A stretch of DNA of 64,000 bases from Magicicada septendecula (GCA_034769895.1 CM068367.1:316757986-316821985), one strand, 5' to 3'; counted from the stretch's first letter, positions 49,152 through 60,140 are shown. Program-made: numbers and translations. Notes: generated by a model not told the origin, from the sequence alone.

Positions 49152-49873
49152 TGGAAGTAATAACCAGAACGAGAGGTGGTATATCAGGGCAGTACCACCG
49201 CCAGAACGGAAAACTGAGGCCGACAATGGAAGCAAGGACCCCACCATTGTCCACAGAGAACAACAGGGTCCAGGAAACAGACGAGTACCAGAGTAACATA
49301 ATACAAACGGATATAATGAAGGAGTTGTTGGAGGAAAATAACACGGAAATTATAGAACCAAAGACTGCATTGACGGAGGTAATCGTTAAAATGGAAGGTA
49401 AGAGTTTTAAGACATTAATAGATATAGGGAGTGAAATATCAGTAATTTCAGAAAATGTACTGGGGGAATTGAAAGAAATAAATAAAAATATTCCATCATT
49501 ACCAGTTGCGGGTGTGACAGTAGTGGGGATAACGGGAGTACAGAGTAAAAGGGTTACTAAACAAGTACAATTAAATATATTCATTAATGAAACTGAGTTT
49601 GAAAATACCTTTCTAGTAGTTAAGGGACTAAGCTTAGATGTAATCTTAGGAAATGATTTTTTGGAGAGAAATAGGGCAGTAATTGATTTTAATAAACAAA
49701 CAGTAGAATTTAATAGTGGGAGTGAGCCAGTCAGGGTTAATTTTAAGCAGGTGTTAGATGAGATTAGAGTTACGGGAGTAAAAATGATACAGAAGCGGGT
49801 AGGCGATGGAGACATAGAAACAAGAGTGACTATATGTCGAGAGAGAGAGAGAGAGAGAGATTGTGGAGAGTGA
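49103..49873 (+). pseudogene. Pol start: retropepsin domain
   Basis: This frame overlaps the gag end by 49 bases in the -1 frame, the usual gag-pol arrangement. The aspartic protease shows LIDIGSEISVIS (49415-49450), where the family has DTGS, so the catalytic triad reads Asp-Ile-Gly. The ILGNDFL flap-end motif follows near 49650. The frame runs into a GA repeat (49836-49860) and stops, most likely because the repeat changed length. The sequence then continues in the frame of 49863-50123. Confidence 0.85.
49836..49860 (+). repeat. (GA)n tract inside pol
   Basis: About 25 bases of GA repeat at the protease-RT junction. The pol reading frame changes across it, so length change here probably caused the frameshift. 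Confidence 0.9.
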
Positions 49874-49949
49874 AGAGGGAGAGATGCATATGAGTGATGA
49901 GAGAATATGGGAAAATAGGGAGGATACATTTTTTACTGAGGGTGGAGTT

Positions 49950-50730
49950 GTAGGGAGTCCCCAACGACAGGAGTTGTGGGCAGTTGTGGAACGTTTTAGA
50001 GAGGTGTTTGCGGAGTTGCCTGGAAAAGCCAGGAACTATGTGTGCGAGTTGAAGGTTCGGGAACACACACCCTACATGCAGAGGAGTTATCCAGTACCAT
50101 TTTCAAAGAGGAGAGCAGTGTAAGAGGAGTTGTATAGAATGATGGAGGGAGACATTATTGAGAGATCGATATCGCCTTACTCAAATCCGTTAGTAGAAGT
50201 CATAAACAAAGATGGAAGGGTAAGATTATGTTTAGATGCTAGGAAGATAAATCAAATTATAATACCTGACCGGTAGTCACCGGAACCAATAAATGAGATT
50301 TTTCAGAAGTTCAGTGGAGTCAAGTACATGACATCTTTAGATTTGACAGCAGGATACTGGCAAGTTCCGCTAGCAGTGGAGAGTCGAAGGTATACTGGAT
50401 TAACACTAGTGTAGCAAGTTTCATAAAATGTCTGGATATGATATTACAACCAAAAGACTTAGATTTTCTAACCGTATACGTTGATCACATATTAATAGCG
50501 TCAAGGACATTTTCTGAACATTTAGAACATCTTGAGTATGTGTTAAATAAATTGCAAAATGGGGGACTAACGATTAATTGGGAGAAGTCCAAGTTTCTAC
50601 AAACTGAGACACACTTTTTAGATTTTATTATTACTCCAGAGGGAATTCTAGCGAACCCTGATAAAGTAGAAGCTATTATGCGCTTACCAGAACCGAAGAA
50701 TATTAAACAGCTACAGAGTTTTTAGGGTCT
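49950..50730 (+). pseudogene. Gypsy reverse transcriptase, broken
   Basis: Shows the Ty3-type RT order: a YMQRSYPVPFSKR primer-grip lead, GDIIERSISPYSNPLVEV, RLCLDARKIN, MTSLDLTAGYWQVPL (50328-50372), FIKCLDMIL, TVYVDHILIAS (50474-50506), WEKSKFLQTETHFLDFII and PEGILANPDKVEAI. Stops lie at about 50120, 50274 and 50411, and a short deletion removes the PFGL block. The active-site YVDD reads YVDH, so one metal-binding Asp is lost. Not functional. Confidence 0.92.
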
Positions 50731-51290
50731 GTGCAACTTCTAAAGAAAATTTCAGAAAAACTACGCACAGACAACGTCAAGGCTAAGCGGCGTTTTACAA
50801 AAGAATAGGCAGTGGAAATGGGGAGAGAAGGAAAAGGATGCATTCGAGGAGATAAAACGAAAATTTTCGAACATGATAATGATGAATCACCGTGATTTCT
50901 TGAAAACTTTTTGTTTACAGACTGCCGCCAGCAACATCACCCTGGGAGCAGAATTATACCAGGAAGATAGCGACAAGGAACCTCGCACAATAGCTTTCAC
51001 CAGCAGATCCCTTTTGGCAGCTGAGAGAAATTATACAACGACAGAAAAGCAGTTACTGAGTATCGTGTTCGCTGTGGGAAAGTTCCGCACATACATCTTA
51101 GGGAACAGGATAGTCATCAGGGGGGAACACAAAGCGCTGTCGTTTTTGAATACCTGCAGATTAACACATAGCCATTTAACCTGGTGGGTACTAACATTAC
51201 AAGAGTACAATTTCTCATGGGAGTATATTAAGGGGGACAGACAATAAAGTACCAGACATTCTTTCCAGGGTAATGTCACAGAAAACAAAA
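50731..51290 (+). pseudogene. Gypsy RNase H domain, broken
   Basis: Encodes KEKDAFEEIKRKFSNM, FCLQTAASNITLGAELYQ, IAFTSRSLLAAERNYTT, EKQLLSIVFAVGKFRTYILG and GEHKALSFLNTCRL. Compared with the family, the first catalytic Asp (TDAS) reads TAAS, the Glu of EKELLAIV reads Gln, and the Asp of TDHKAL reads Glu. The last Asp block (VPDILSR) is present but in a shifted frame at 51250. Catalytically dead. Confidence 0.9.
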
Positions 51291-51376
51291 CAGGGAGGGA
51301 TCTTAAGGAGATAGAGATTTTTCGTTTAACAAGGGAAGACAGACTTTTTGGTGAGGAATTAAGGGATATTAAGAAC

Positions 51377-52563
51377 ATGCAAAGATCAGATAATAAATCA
51401 GGTAAAATAATTGCTAGTTTAGAAGCAGATGTAGATGGGTTTGAATATAATACACATTTTCAAATATATCAGGGAATTTTGTTCAAAAAAGTAGAAGGGG
51501 GTGAGCGTGACTGGAGATTGGTTGTACCAGAAGGGCTGATAGATAGAATTATTTGGGATTGCCACATAAGGTACGGGAATTTTGGGGCGAAAAAGTGTAC
51601 AAATGTGTTAAAGAAGACATGTGTTTTTAAGAATATGGAGAGGTGAGTTCAAAGGTTGTTACGGGGATGTGATTTGTGTCAGAGGCCTAAGGTAGTGAAT
51701 TATAGGGTAGAAGGAGAATTGAATTATATTGAAGTGGAGAGACCGTTTGATTTAGTTGCTGTAGATTTATACGGGCCATTGCCCAAGGGCAGGGGTGGAG
51801 TAATGTATGTTCTTGTTGTTTGGACACTTTTTCTAAGTTTGTTAAGTTATATAGTGTGAAGAGAGCGACGAGCAGGGTGCTGAGCAAAAAGATAACGAGG
51901 GACTACATGGTAAAGATAGGGAAACCAAAAATAATTTTATCAGATCATGGACCCCAATTCATCAGCGGTAGGTGGCGGCAGACTCTTGGATGGGAAGGAA
52001 TCATACCCAAGCACACGGCAGTATATCATCCACAGTCCAACCAAGCAGAACGGGTGATGAGAGAGATTGGTAGGATATTTCGGGCATATTGTCACGCCAA
52101 GCACAGTGAATGGCCGTTATACGTGAAGAAGGTAGAAGAATGGTTGAACAGTACTACCCATGAATCCACCGGATTTACGCCGTATGAATTAATAAAGGGA
52201 ACAAGGCCACCTAGAATATTGGAACAACTTTTTGATTATCCACCAGAAAATCAGACCATAGACAGGAATGTGAAAATCCAACTAGCAAATGAAGGTCTAT
52301 TAACCAAAGGGGAAATACGAAAGCGGAGACATGATGCTAAAGGTAAGTGGACTAAATATGAGGTAGGACAGTTAGTATTGGTAAGGAGACACGATTTGTC
52401 TAGTGCGCAAGATAAAGAGATAAAGAAGTTTTTTCTGTTATACGAGGGACCCTATGAAATTATAGACGTAAAGATGAACGCATACGTGTTGCAAAACCAA
52501 GCAAAGCAGGAGATAGTAGGTACACAGAACGCGACGAATTTGAAGTTATATTGGTCGCAGTAA
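51377..52563 (+). pseudogene. Gypsy integrase, frameshifted
   Basis: It opens with the HHCC zinc domain, in which HIRYGNFGAKKC has Asn where the second His is usual, followed by CDLCQ. There is a stop at 51644-51646. The core shows VAVDLYGPLP (first Asp), a frameshift near 51830, then FSKFVKLYSV, IILSDHGPQFISG (second Asp) and HPQSNQAERVMRE (Glu), so the DDE triad is retained. The C-terminal part has YEGPYEIIDVK (GPY/F-like) and ends at TAA 52561-52563. It inserts reverse-transcribed DNA in active relatives; here it is broken. Confidence 0.92.
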
Positions 52564-52790
52564 GTAAATGAATTTTAATATATTTTGTGTTTTCAGAAGG
52601 GACTCTCCCCCATTTTTGGGCGGTCACGGCTTCACCATCCCTGATCGTGGATTTTGGCTATTTGGAGGCGGACCATGGTTGGAAGTAAACTCAACTAGGG
52701 GGTGAAAGCAACGATGGTCCTACTCCACAAATTGGTGCAAGTAGAAATTTAATTTTATTGTTGAACAGGGAGGGGGACCCCTAAAGTTCG
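52564..52790 (+). other. Post-integrase tail and polypurine tract
   Basis: It contains the conserved TTTTTGGGCGGTCACGGCTT block (also at 1230) and a purine tract AACAGGGAGGGGG at 52764-52776, the expected plus-strand primer just before the 3' LTR. No env-like frame. Confidence 0.6.
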
Positions 52791-52792
52791 TG

Positions 52793-52852
<60 letters not shown>

Positions 52853-54095
52853 ATTACCCACGAACAAATAATGGTTTTATTTTACGAACAGAACACTCAA
52901 AATTTAATGTAAATAACAATTGCGATTCGTTAAGAGGTATTTCGTATTTCATTTCCGAGGAGTATGGGGAATAATGAATAACCATGCTCCTAGTTAATGA
53001 AATACAAATAATTTTAAATGGCGGTCAAACTTATAATGGATTAAAGAAGTAGTTATAATTTAGATTTAAATTTAGAGTACACTTGATAGAGACAATTGTT
53101 GGAAAGGAAAATAAGATAGAGAGTATGCGTGTGTGACTAGTTAACTTCTATGGTAGATAGTAGATGAAGTATCATAAATAAGAAATAGCAGACCAGCGTC
53201 TGGTGGTAACCAAAAGAAAAAATAATGTAAATGGGGAATAAATCAAATGTTGTGTGTAATCTATAGTGGAAGTGGAGTAAATCAAAGAACATATGTAATG
53301 GGACAGAATTGGGAAATGGTAATCTAAAGTTTTGTTCATAACCCGAGTATATTTTGTGAACGAACTATAGCTTTGAGACTGGTGTGACTTGGTAAAGGAA
53401 TGTAAAGTTATCAACAAGGGTGCGCGTTCACACACACGCGCACACATCGGCCAACGGTCACATGAAAATGGCACGTCTGTATACATTCTTTCTCGCTTGG
53501 TGCGCATAGAAAAAACTCTGTCGTCCTACAGCTGCGGCTTCGGCCGGTTGAATGTAAAAGGCTCGCGAGCCGAAAATCTACTGAAACTTTTAAAAATGTG
53601 GTTTAAATTATAATTTAAAGTGGCACAAAAATGTGAAAACTAATTACAATTCAGTGATGTCAAAATTAAATTTGGAGAACTAATTTTCGGACTAAAGAGT
53701 GAGATACAATGTAAGAAGTCCAACGCATGATCTGCAGTGACGACATCAGCACAGTAACCGTATGATATAAACAAATAATTATGAATTTCTAATAAAAGCT
53801 CTAAATTTGAATGAATGAGCAAATACTGGGTTGCCTTTGAAAGAATTATTTAGATTAGTCATTAGAATAAATGAAGCAATGTTAGAATAGCCTAAATGCT
53901 TGTTTTTGTGTTTTCAAAGAAAAAAAATATATATAATTGAAAGAAACAGTAATATTTTTTGAGAGAAAAAATGAATAGTCAGTAAATTCAAAAAGAGTAT
54001 GAAAGAAATTAAATAAAAATTGAGTTGATTAACAAATGCAATAAGAGTCGAGTTCATTAATAAAACATAACCCTAAATCACTTATAGGTTGCGAG
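52791..54095 (+). mobile_element. 3' LTR of the gypsy element
   Basis: Matches the LTR at 3830-4916 in several blocks (GGCTCGCGAGCCGAAAA near 53560, AAAAATGTGG, CAAATACTGGGTTG at 53822). Its start is obscured by the poly-A run. It is followed by AAGACTCTGAGACG at about 54102, which resembles the primer-site region at 4917, and then by a gag start. The right boundary is approximate. Confidence 0.6.
52793..52848 (+). repeat. Poly-A tract at the LTR edge
   Basis: About 56 A residues with no interruption lie where the LTR should read TGTAACGGG. TG precedes the run and GGCAATTACCC follows, the latter matching the rest of the LTR start. It looks like expansion or a small A-rich insertion in the LTR end, or an assembly artefact. 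Confidence 0.9.
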
Positions 54096-54410
54096 TTCAC
54101 GTGAAGACTCTGAGACGCGATGCAGGTAAGGGATTTGTAAGAGTGTATGTTTATTAAAGATTATTGGTGTTATCAGTAAGTTCTCAATGGCGTGATGGGA
54201 CAGGGACAGTTTGTAAAAATTTAAATTTTGTACAGACCACGTCTACTCGTAAATAAGTTATTTAGAGGTTAAGGCAGAGTACGTAAAAAATTACGAAAAA
54301 CGATGTCATGTTAGAGTATGTTATACGTAAGTAATACTTACACTATTGAATAATACTTAATGAATGTAAAATACGGATTGTTAAAATATGTGATAATTTC
54401 ATAATTAAAA

Positions 54411-54800
54411 ATGGCCGGAAATAATGAAAACGATATAAGTGAGATAAATGAATTTAATGAATCATTTGTCATGAGTAACCTAGGAGTTCATTCAACTCCG
54501 AATGTAGGTCAAGACAAATAGTCGAATTAAGTATTACAAATGAATCAAACGTCACAGATGATTCGAGGATTCAAATAACCCCAAAATTAACTAAGGAAAG
54601 TAATCAACCTGAAAATAATATGATGAAATATTTGTGTAGCACACTGTGCAGTCTAAATAATAAATTTGATAAATTAAGCAGTGATGTTAGTGAATTGAAA
54701 GAACACAATAAAGAAATAAAGAGTCGTTTTGATAGTAATGAGGAAAAGTTTGATAATAAATTTGATAAATTAAGTAATGATATTGTAACAAAATGCAAAT
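54411..54800 (+). pseudogene. Second gag, truncated start
   Basis: ATG at 54411 gives MAGNNENDISEINEFNES then FVMSNLGVHSTPN. This resembles the gag start at 47580 (MADNESS..., IIMSNVEAESTPT) at the same distance after a leader. The frame stops at about 54521. A coiled-coil stretch (LNNKFDKLSSDVSELKEH, EEKFDNKFDKLSND) follows in another frame from 54620. The similarity ends near 54790, where the repeated element of 54850-56700 is inserted. Confidence 0.75.
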
Positions 54801-54849
54801 TTTGTTGGTGTTCGGAGTTACAAAAAATTATAATAAATTTATTTTTACT

Positions 54850-56700
54850 TCCATATTCCTTAAGGAATGGAAGTATGGTGATGGCAAAAAAAATCGTGTT
54901 CGAGATTATTGCAGATTCTGATTCTACTACACTCAAAACATGAAAAAAAGTCGTTTTCCGAAAAGTGTCTGTGTGTCTGTCTGTCTGTGTGTCTGTGTGT
55001 CTGTCTGTCTGTCTGTAGATTTTTTTTCTATGGCAAACGATAACTGCCGCAAATTCAAACAGAATCAAATAATTTTTTGCATACAGCCCGGTTTTGCAGA
55101 GTTCTCGCGACCTATTGTTTTTGGTGAAGATCGGTTGAGGGAAAGGGGTAGTTTACCTGCAACGGTTTTTTTTTAGCAAGGGAAATTTTGTTTGTTTGGC
55201 AAACGATAACAGCCGCAAATTCAAACAGAATCAAATAATGTTTCGCATACAGCCCTGAATTGTAGAGTTCTCAAGACCTATTGTTTTTGGTGAAGATCGG
55301 TTAAGGGAAAGGGGTAGTTTACCTGTAACGTTTTATGTTTTAACAAGGGTATTTCCTATGGCAAACGATAACAGCCGCAAATTCAAACAGAATGAAAAGA
55401 TTATTTGCATACAGCCCTAAATTGTAGAGTTCTCAATACCTTTTGTTTTTGGTGAAGATCGGTTAAGGGAAAGGGGTAGTTTACCTACAACGTTTTTTTA
55501 ACAAGGGTATTTTCTATGGCAAACGATAACAGCCGCAAATTCAAACAGAATCAAATAATTTTCTGCATACAGCCCTGATTTGTAGAGTACTCAAGACCTA
55601 TTGTTTTTGGTGAAGATCGGTTGAGGGGAAGGGGTAGTTTACCAGCAACGTTTTTTATCATGCGTATTTTCTATGGCAAACGACAACTGCCGCAAATTCA
55701 AACAGAATCAAATAATTTTTTGCATACAGCCCTGATTTGTAGAGTACTCGCGACCTATTGTTTTTGGTGAAGATCGGTTGAGGGGAAGGGGTAGTTTACC
55801 TGCAACGGTTTTTTTTATCAAGGGAAATTTTTTTTTTTTTTGGCAAACGATAACAGCCGCAAATTCAAACAGAATCAAATAATGTTTCGCATACAGCCCT
55901 GAATTGTAGATTTCTCAAGACCTATTGTTTTTGGTGAAGATCGGTTGAGGGAAAGGGGTAGTTTACCTGCAACGTTTTTTTAACAAGGGTATTTTATATG
56001 GCAAACGATAACAGCCGCAAATTCACACAGAATCAAATAATGTTTTGCATACAGTCCTGATTTGTAGAGTACTCAAGACCTATTGTTTTTGGTGAAGATC
56101 GGTTAAGGGGAAGGGGTAGTTTACCTGCAACCTTTTACGTTTTATTTTCTATGGCAAACGATAACAGCCGCAAATTCAAACAGAATCAAATAATGTTTTG
56201 CATACAGCCCTGATTTGTAGAGTACTCAAGACCTATTGTTTTTGGTGAAGATCGGTTAAGGGGAAGGGGTAGTTTACCTGCAACGTTTTTTTATCAAGCG
56301 TATTTTCTATGGCAAACGATAACAGCCGCAAATTCAAACAGAATCAAATAATTTTTTGCATACGTCCCTGAATTGTAGAGGTCTCAATGACTTTCGATTT
56401 TGGTGAAGATCGGTTAAGGGGAAGGGGTAGTTTACCTGCAACCTTTTACGTTTTAACAAGAGTAAAGTACTTGAAAATTTATTTAAACTTTTTGAAACAA
56501 TGGTAATTGTTAAAAATAAAATAATTTTGTTGCCAGGCAATAAAATTATAATTTTTTCATTTTAATGTAATATAATATTTTTCATTTAATACAGCAATAA
56601 AAAGGCAGGTAAGACACATCCTGGCTTTTGGCTGAAAATGATTTTAAATATAAATCTTAGAATATGGAAGTCATGTATGGTTCTCCATACCGATATTTTA
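54850..56700 (+). mobile_element. Repeat element carrying a nine-unit minisatellite
   Basis: It starts near a palindrome TTCCTTAAGGAA (54853-54864) and continues with GGAAGTATGG, a (TCTG)n/(TG)n tract (54965-55017), nine tandem units, and a tail matching 27523-27590 in reverse complement (56637-56700). The inverted relative at 27523-29095 has the same order. No coding frame is recognised, so it is probably a non-autonomous transposable element. It interrupts the second gag. Confidence 0.7.
55027..56460 (+). repeat. Minisatellite, nine units of about 150-165 bp
   Basis: Each unit carries CTATGGCAAACGATAACAGC, a CAGAATCAAATAAT block, GCATACAGCCCTGA, TTTTTGGTGAAGATCGGTTG and GGGGTAGTTTACCTGCAACG. 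Unit starts are near 55028, 55195, 55356, 55513, 55670, 55840, 55995, 56149 and 56309. Units differ by scattered substitutions and by the T-rich spacer length. The near relative at 28.8 kb has one unit, so the array grew within this copy or lineage. Confidence 0.93.
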
Positions 56701-57083
56701 TTTATTAATTTATTTCTTATTTCTTATGTATTTATTTATTTTTAATTCCTTTATTTATTAATTTAATTCAATTAATAGCTTAGAATAACCAGAATTGTTT
56801 TTCCGCGTTAACTAGATTATCTCCGGTAATAATCGATTAGCGGTCTTTCGTTATTCTATGAGTGTACTCCTTCAGTGATGTTATTTCCTTCTTTTCTTGG
56901 AGTCCAGGTGTCAAATATTATCTAAAACTCTTCTATCTATATTTTTACCAATAAATGAAACTCAAAATTATAATATTCAAGGAATTTATTAACATTATTG
57001 AGACTAATCGATTTTGAATCGATTAGTTAATCGACAAATCACAAACTCGTATCTCAGGGTGATTGGTTTGGTTATATAATTTA
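56701..57083. other. Non-coding interval, nothing recognised
   Basis: T-rich (TTTATTTATT words at 56697-56760). No gene. It includes a small near-palindrome around CGATTTTGAATCGATTAG at 57009. Confidence 0.5.
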
Positions 57084-57650
57084 CTAGCAAAATACCTGTG
57101 CTTCGCTACAGAGTTTCACGTTGTACGTAATTGTACAATTATTGCTCGCTTAATAGTATATGATTAGATAGATTGTACAAATTCTCAACTCTTAGATTGT
57201 ACAAATTCTCAACTCTTAGATTGTTTATTTACATTCATAGCAACAGCTATTTATTATTTATTTCGAGAAAATCGTTAGAGCCGTTTCCGAGAAAAAAAAG
57301 GACATACATTTATTAATTAATTGAACTTCAAAATTTTCTCGACTATAAGACCCTGCAAACAACGAAGTTTTTTTCAATTTAAAACAATGATTAAAAACTC
57401 AGGACTAAATGTATTCGGGGTTTCCAGTAAACTGAGATGTCAACCACTTCATTTACAAAGTATGCAATTCCCGCGATAAATTTCAGTATTTGGTTTTTTG
57501 CCCCTTAGGAGTGAAAGTTTTTAAAACCGTTTCTTAGTGAGCACCTAAGACCTATGATGAAGCTATGTTCAAAGTTTCATTGATATCCATTCAGTGGTTT
57601 CAGAGATATCGTGATCAGTGAGTCAGTCAGTGGTATTTGGGTTATATAGA
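57084..57650 (-). mobile_element. Non-autonomous Helitron 2a
   Basis: On the minus strand it begins TCTATATAACCC after A and ends GTATTTTGCTAG before T, with a small hairpin (CTGT...ACAG) eight bases before CTAG. These are the TC start, CTRR end and A/T target of Helitrons. At 567 bp it carries no coding. A subterminal block TTTCATTGATATCCATTCAG (57577-57596) resembles the GAAATCGG...CAGTGGTTT block of the neighbours, and AAACCGTTTCTTAGTGAGCA (57523-57542) recurs exactly at 59153-59172. Confidence 0.8.
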
Positions 57651-58309
57651 TATCTATATCTAGCTGATTTACCCAGCATTCCTTGGGTTCATAATTTATT
57701 CACAGGCTCATATGCACCTATTCTTGTTCTAACGTTATATTACTTGTATATTGTATAATCTTCCTTATATTTATGTTCGCATTCTCACTGGAGGAATACT
57801 CTGTAGCGCACCTGTTTAAGACCATGTCATAAACTGTATTCTTATATCTGGAGAAGAATTCTGTTGCGCATGATGCTCCTGCTCGATTTCTAACTCTGGG
57901 AGAGGGCGAACAGCTAAATTAGTTTTCAATAAAATGTCTACAGTACTTGCACGCGCTGCGTATTTAACTGTCGTTTTATAATTCATTGTGTTAATGTTGA
58001 AATAAGGCATTTGTTAAATTAGTCTCTCCTAAACTTATTCTAACAATACAATACCTCTATAGATTTCAGCTTATCAATTTTTAAATTCAAACTGAACCAA
58101 GTACATTTATATTGTCTGAACACTATGATCTGAATACATTCGCTATAAAAACTTTGTTTTTTATACTTGCTTATAACGTACTTTGATCTTAACTTATCCA
58201 CTTTTAAATTCAAACTGAAACACCTCTGAATTCACACACTATTAAGAAGTTTCTTAAGATGCATACACCACCTTTGATAGCATAACCTATATCTTTATTT
58301 ATAAAAACC

Positions 58310-58435
58310 GTCGACTCTGGCCCCGCCGTCTTTCGCGGGATCCGACCTAAGACTCCCCGGGTACCGTGGATGAACTCCGGGGAAGGCCCGTCGGACGACT
58401 CCCGCGCTATTTCCTATGCGGGAGACTTCCACTGA
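58310..58435. other. GC-rich patch inside Helitron 2b
   Basis: This stretch (GGCCCCGCCGTCTTTCGCGG, then GACTCCCCGGGTACCG) is far richer in G and C than the AT-rich element around it. Helitrons often carry captured host fragments, so capture is plausible, but I do not recognise the sequence. Confidence 0.5.
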
Positions 58436-58494
58436 TGCCATGGTAACCAGAAACTATTCTATTGGGTTGCCATAGTAACAAGATCTAATAGTTT

Positions 58495-59150
58495 TTTAAG
58501 ACCCAAAGGACCCCCCGAAGGATCGTATCGAAAAAACACCTATCCTATGTTGGTTCTCCCGTTGCGTAAAATATTTGTGCCAAGTTTGGTTGAAATCGGT
58601 CCAGTGGTTTAGGAGGAGATGTGGAAGACCCCAAAGGACCCCATCGAAGAAAACACCTATCCTATGTTGGTTCTCCCGTTGCATAAAATATTTGTGCCAA
58701 GTTTGGTTGAAATCGGTCCAGTGGTTTAGGAGGAGATGTGGAAGACCCCAAAGAACCCCCCAAAGGACCCCATCGAAAAACTATCCTATGTTGGTTCTCC
58801 CGTCGCGTAAAATATTTGTGCCAAGTTTGGTTGAAATCGGTCCAGTGGTTTAGGAGATGTGGAAGACCCCAAAGAACCCCCATCGAAAAAACACCTATCC
58901 TATGTTGGTTATCCCGTTGCGTAAAATATTTGTGCCAAGTTTGGTTGAAATCGGTCCAGTGGTTTAGGAGGAGATGTGGAAGACCCCATCGAAAAAACAC
59001 CTGTCCTATGTTGGTTCTCCCGTCGCGTAAAATATTTGTGCCAAGTTTGGTTGAAATCGGTCCAGTGGTTTAGGAGGAGGTGTGGAAGACCCCAAAGTAC
59101 CCCCCGAAAGGACCCCATCGAAAAACTATCCTATGTTGGTTCTCCTATGT
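58495..59150 (-). repeat. Tandem repeat array in Helitron 2b
   Basis: About five and a half units of roughly 115-125 bp. Each contains CCTATCCTATGTTGGTTCTC, AAAATATTTGTGCCAAGTTTG, GTTGAAATCGGTCCAGTGG and GGAAGACCCC. Units vary by short gains or losses in the AAAGGACCCC part. The GAAATCGG core is the Helitron 5' subterminal motif, so the array amplifies part of the transposon end. Open frames on both strands across it are repeat artefacts. Confidence 0.93.
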
Positions 59151-59325
59151 TAAAACCGTTTCTTAGTGAGCATCTACGACCCCATAAGAATATACCTTCA
59201 AATTTTGAGATCATTATCTTCAGTAGTTTTTGCTCTACGTTGATACTCTGTCAGTCAGGACAAAGCCGCTTATATATATATAGAGATTAAAGTTAAATTA
59301 CAGGTTCTTTGAGCTGTTATTATAA

Positions 59326-59356
59326 CTAGTGGTCGCCCAGTGGTCGAAATTCGACC
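59326..59356 (-). other. Helitron 3 3' terminus with hairpin
   Basis: GGTCGAA and TTCGACC separated by one base form the hairpin, then come sixteen bases ending CTAG, then T. This is the canonical Helitron 3' signal. Confidence 0.88.
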
Positions 59357-60140
59357 GTAATTCGTTAAATTTTTAAGTATGAACGTTATTGAGGTTCTTT
59401 TGTCAAACAGTATACCTCTATAATCATTAGATATAATTTTTTTGAATTTTGTTCTATTACGTCAGCTGCGAGAGTGTACAAATACGCCATTAGCGTGTGT
59501 TGTTTGCCTTAACTCCCTGCAATATCTATGAAATTTAAAATTTAATGTTAGTAACAGTTGAAAAAAAACACAATTACAGCTTGTATTCGTATTTATTTTT
59601 TGATATAATTCATTGTCAGTTTTAATTTTTTCATGTTATTATTGAATCAAATAAACGCTAATAAAAATGAGACTTGACATTCATAGAAGTATAAGATACA
59701 TTGTTTTCAATTCCAGTGGATTACACTTCATTTTTGGTAAGGTACAAAATTCGAAAACAGTTTGAAGATTATCTGCTACAAAGCTTATATAATTTTTTTT
59801 TCTATGCATTAATTTTCGAGTTATTTGAAAAATATGAAAGATAGGAAAAATGAGGTTTAGCTTGGGTAAGCCATATTTAAAAAGCAATAATGCGTTTTTT
59901 GACATTTCCTTGGGTTTTTTTTATTGCCATACTGACCAGGTTTCGCCAAGGCTACACAGTTATTTTGCCTATCTTTTTCGAATTATATAAAATTTAAATA
60001 AAAAATTAATACAAAATAAAAAATGAAATAAAAAATACGTGCCTCGTATTTTTTCATATATTGTTCATTAAATAAAAAAAAACCGGGCGGTTAAAAAAAT
60101 AAATGTTGTCCATTGAACTTAAAATAGTTTGACAGTGAAT

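Larger units (their letters stand above)
46167..54100 (+). mobile_element. Ty3/gypsy LTR retrotransposon, near full length, inactive
   Basis: The order is 5' LTR (46167-47279), leader, gag (47580-49151), protease (49103-49873), reverse transcriptase and RNase H (about 49950-51290), integrase (51377-52563), post-integrase tail with a polypurine tract (52764-52776), and 3' LTR (52791 to about 54095). RT before integrase defines the Ty3/gypsy type. No env-like frame follows integrase. Stops, frameshifts and lost catalytic residues show it cannot move by itself. Confidence 0.9.
57660..59286 (-). mobile_element. Non-autonomous Helitron 2b with amplified subterminal repeats
   Basis: Minus strand: starts TCTCTATATATATATAAGCG after A (59286). 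It ends with a hairpin ACCCA...TGGGT, seven bases, then CTAG (57660-57663). The base after CTAG is A instead of the usual T, perhaps because Helitron 2a lies immediately beside it. It contains a tandem array (58495-59150) and a GC-rich patch (58310-58435). An open frame at 57816-58010 has no known motif. It has no Rep or helicase. Confidence 0.72.

Noticed and set aside
49141-49929. 262-codon minus-strand open frame
   Set aside because: It lies antisense to the protease domain, which has clear DIGS and ILGNDFL motifs on the plus strand.
54967-56460. Regular repeats resembling a CRISPR or satellite array
   Set aside because: Units of about 150-165 bp with no short constant repeats and unique spacers, in a eukaryotic transposon context. 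It is a minisatellite, not a CRISPR array.
58496-59290. Overlapping open frames on both strands rich in FGGSFGS/WFRRRCGRPQ-like repeats
   Set aside because: They follow the DNA repeat period exactly and exist on both strands, so they are artefacts of the tandem array.
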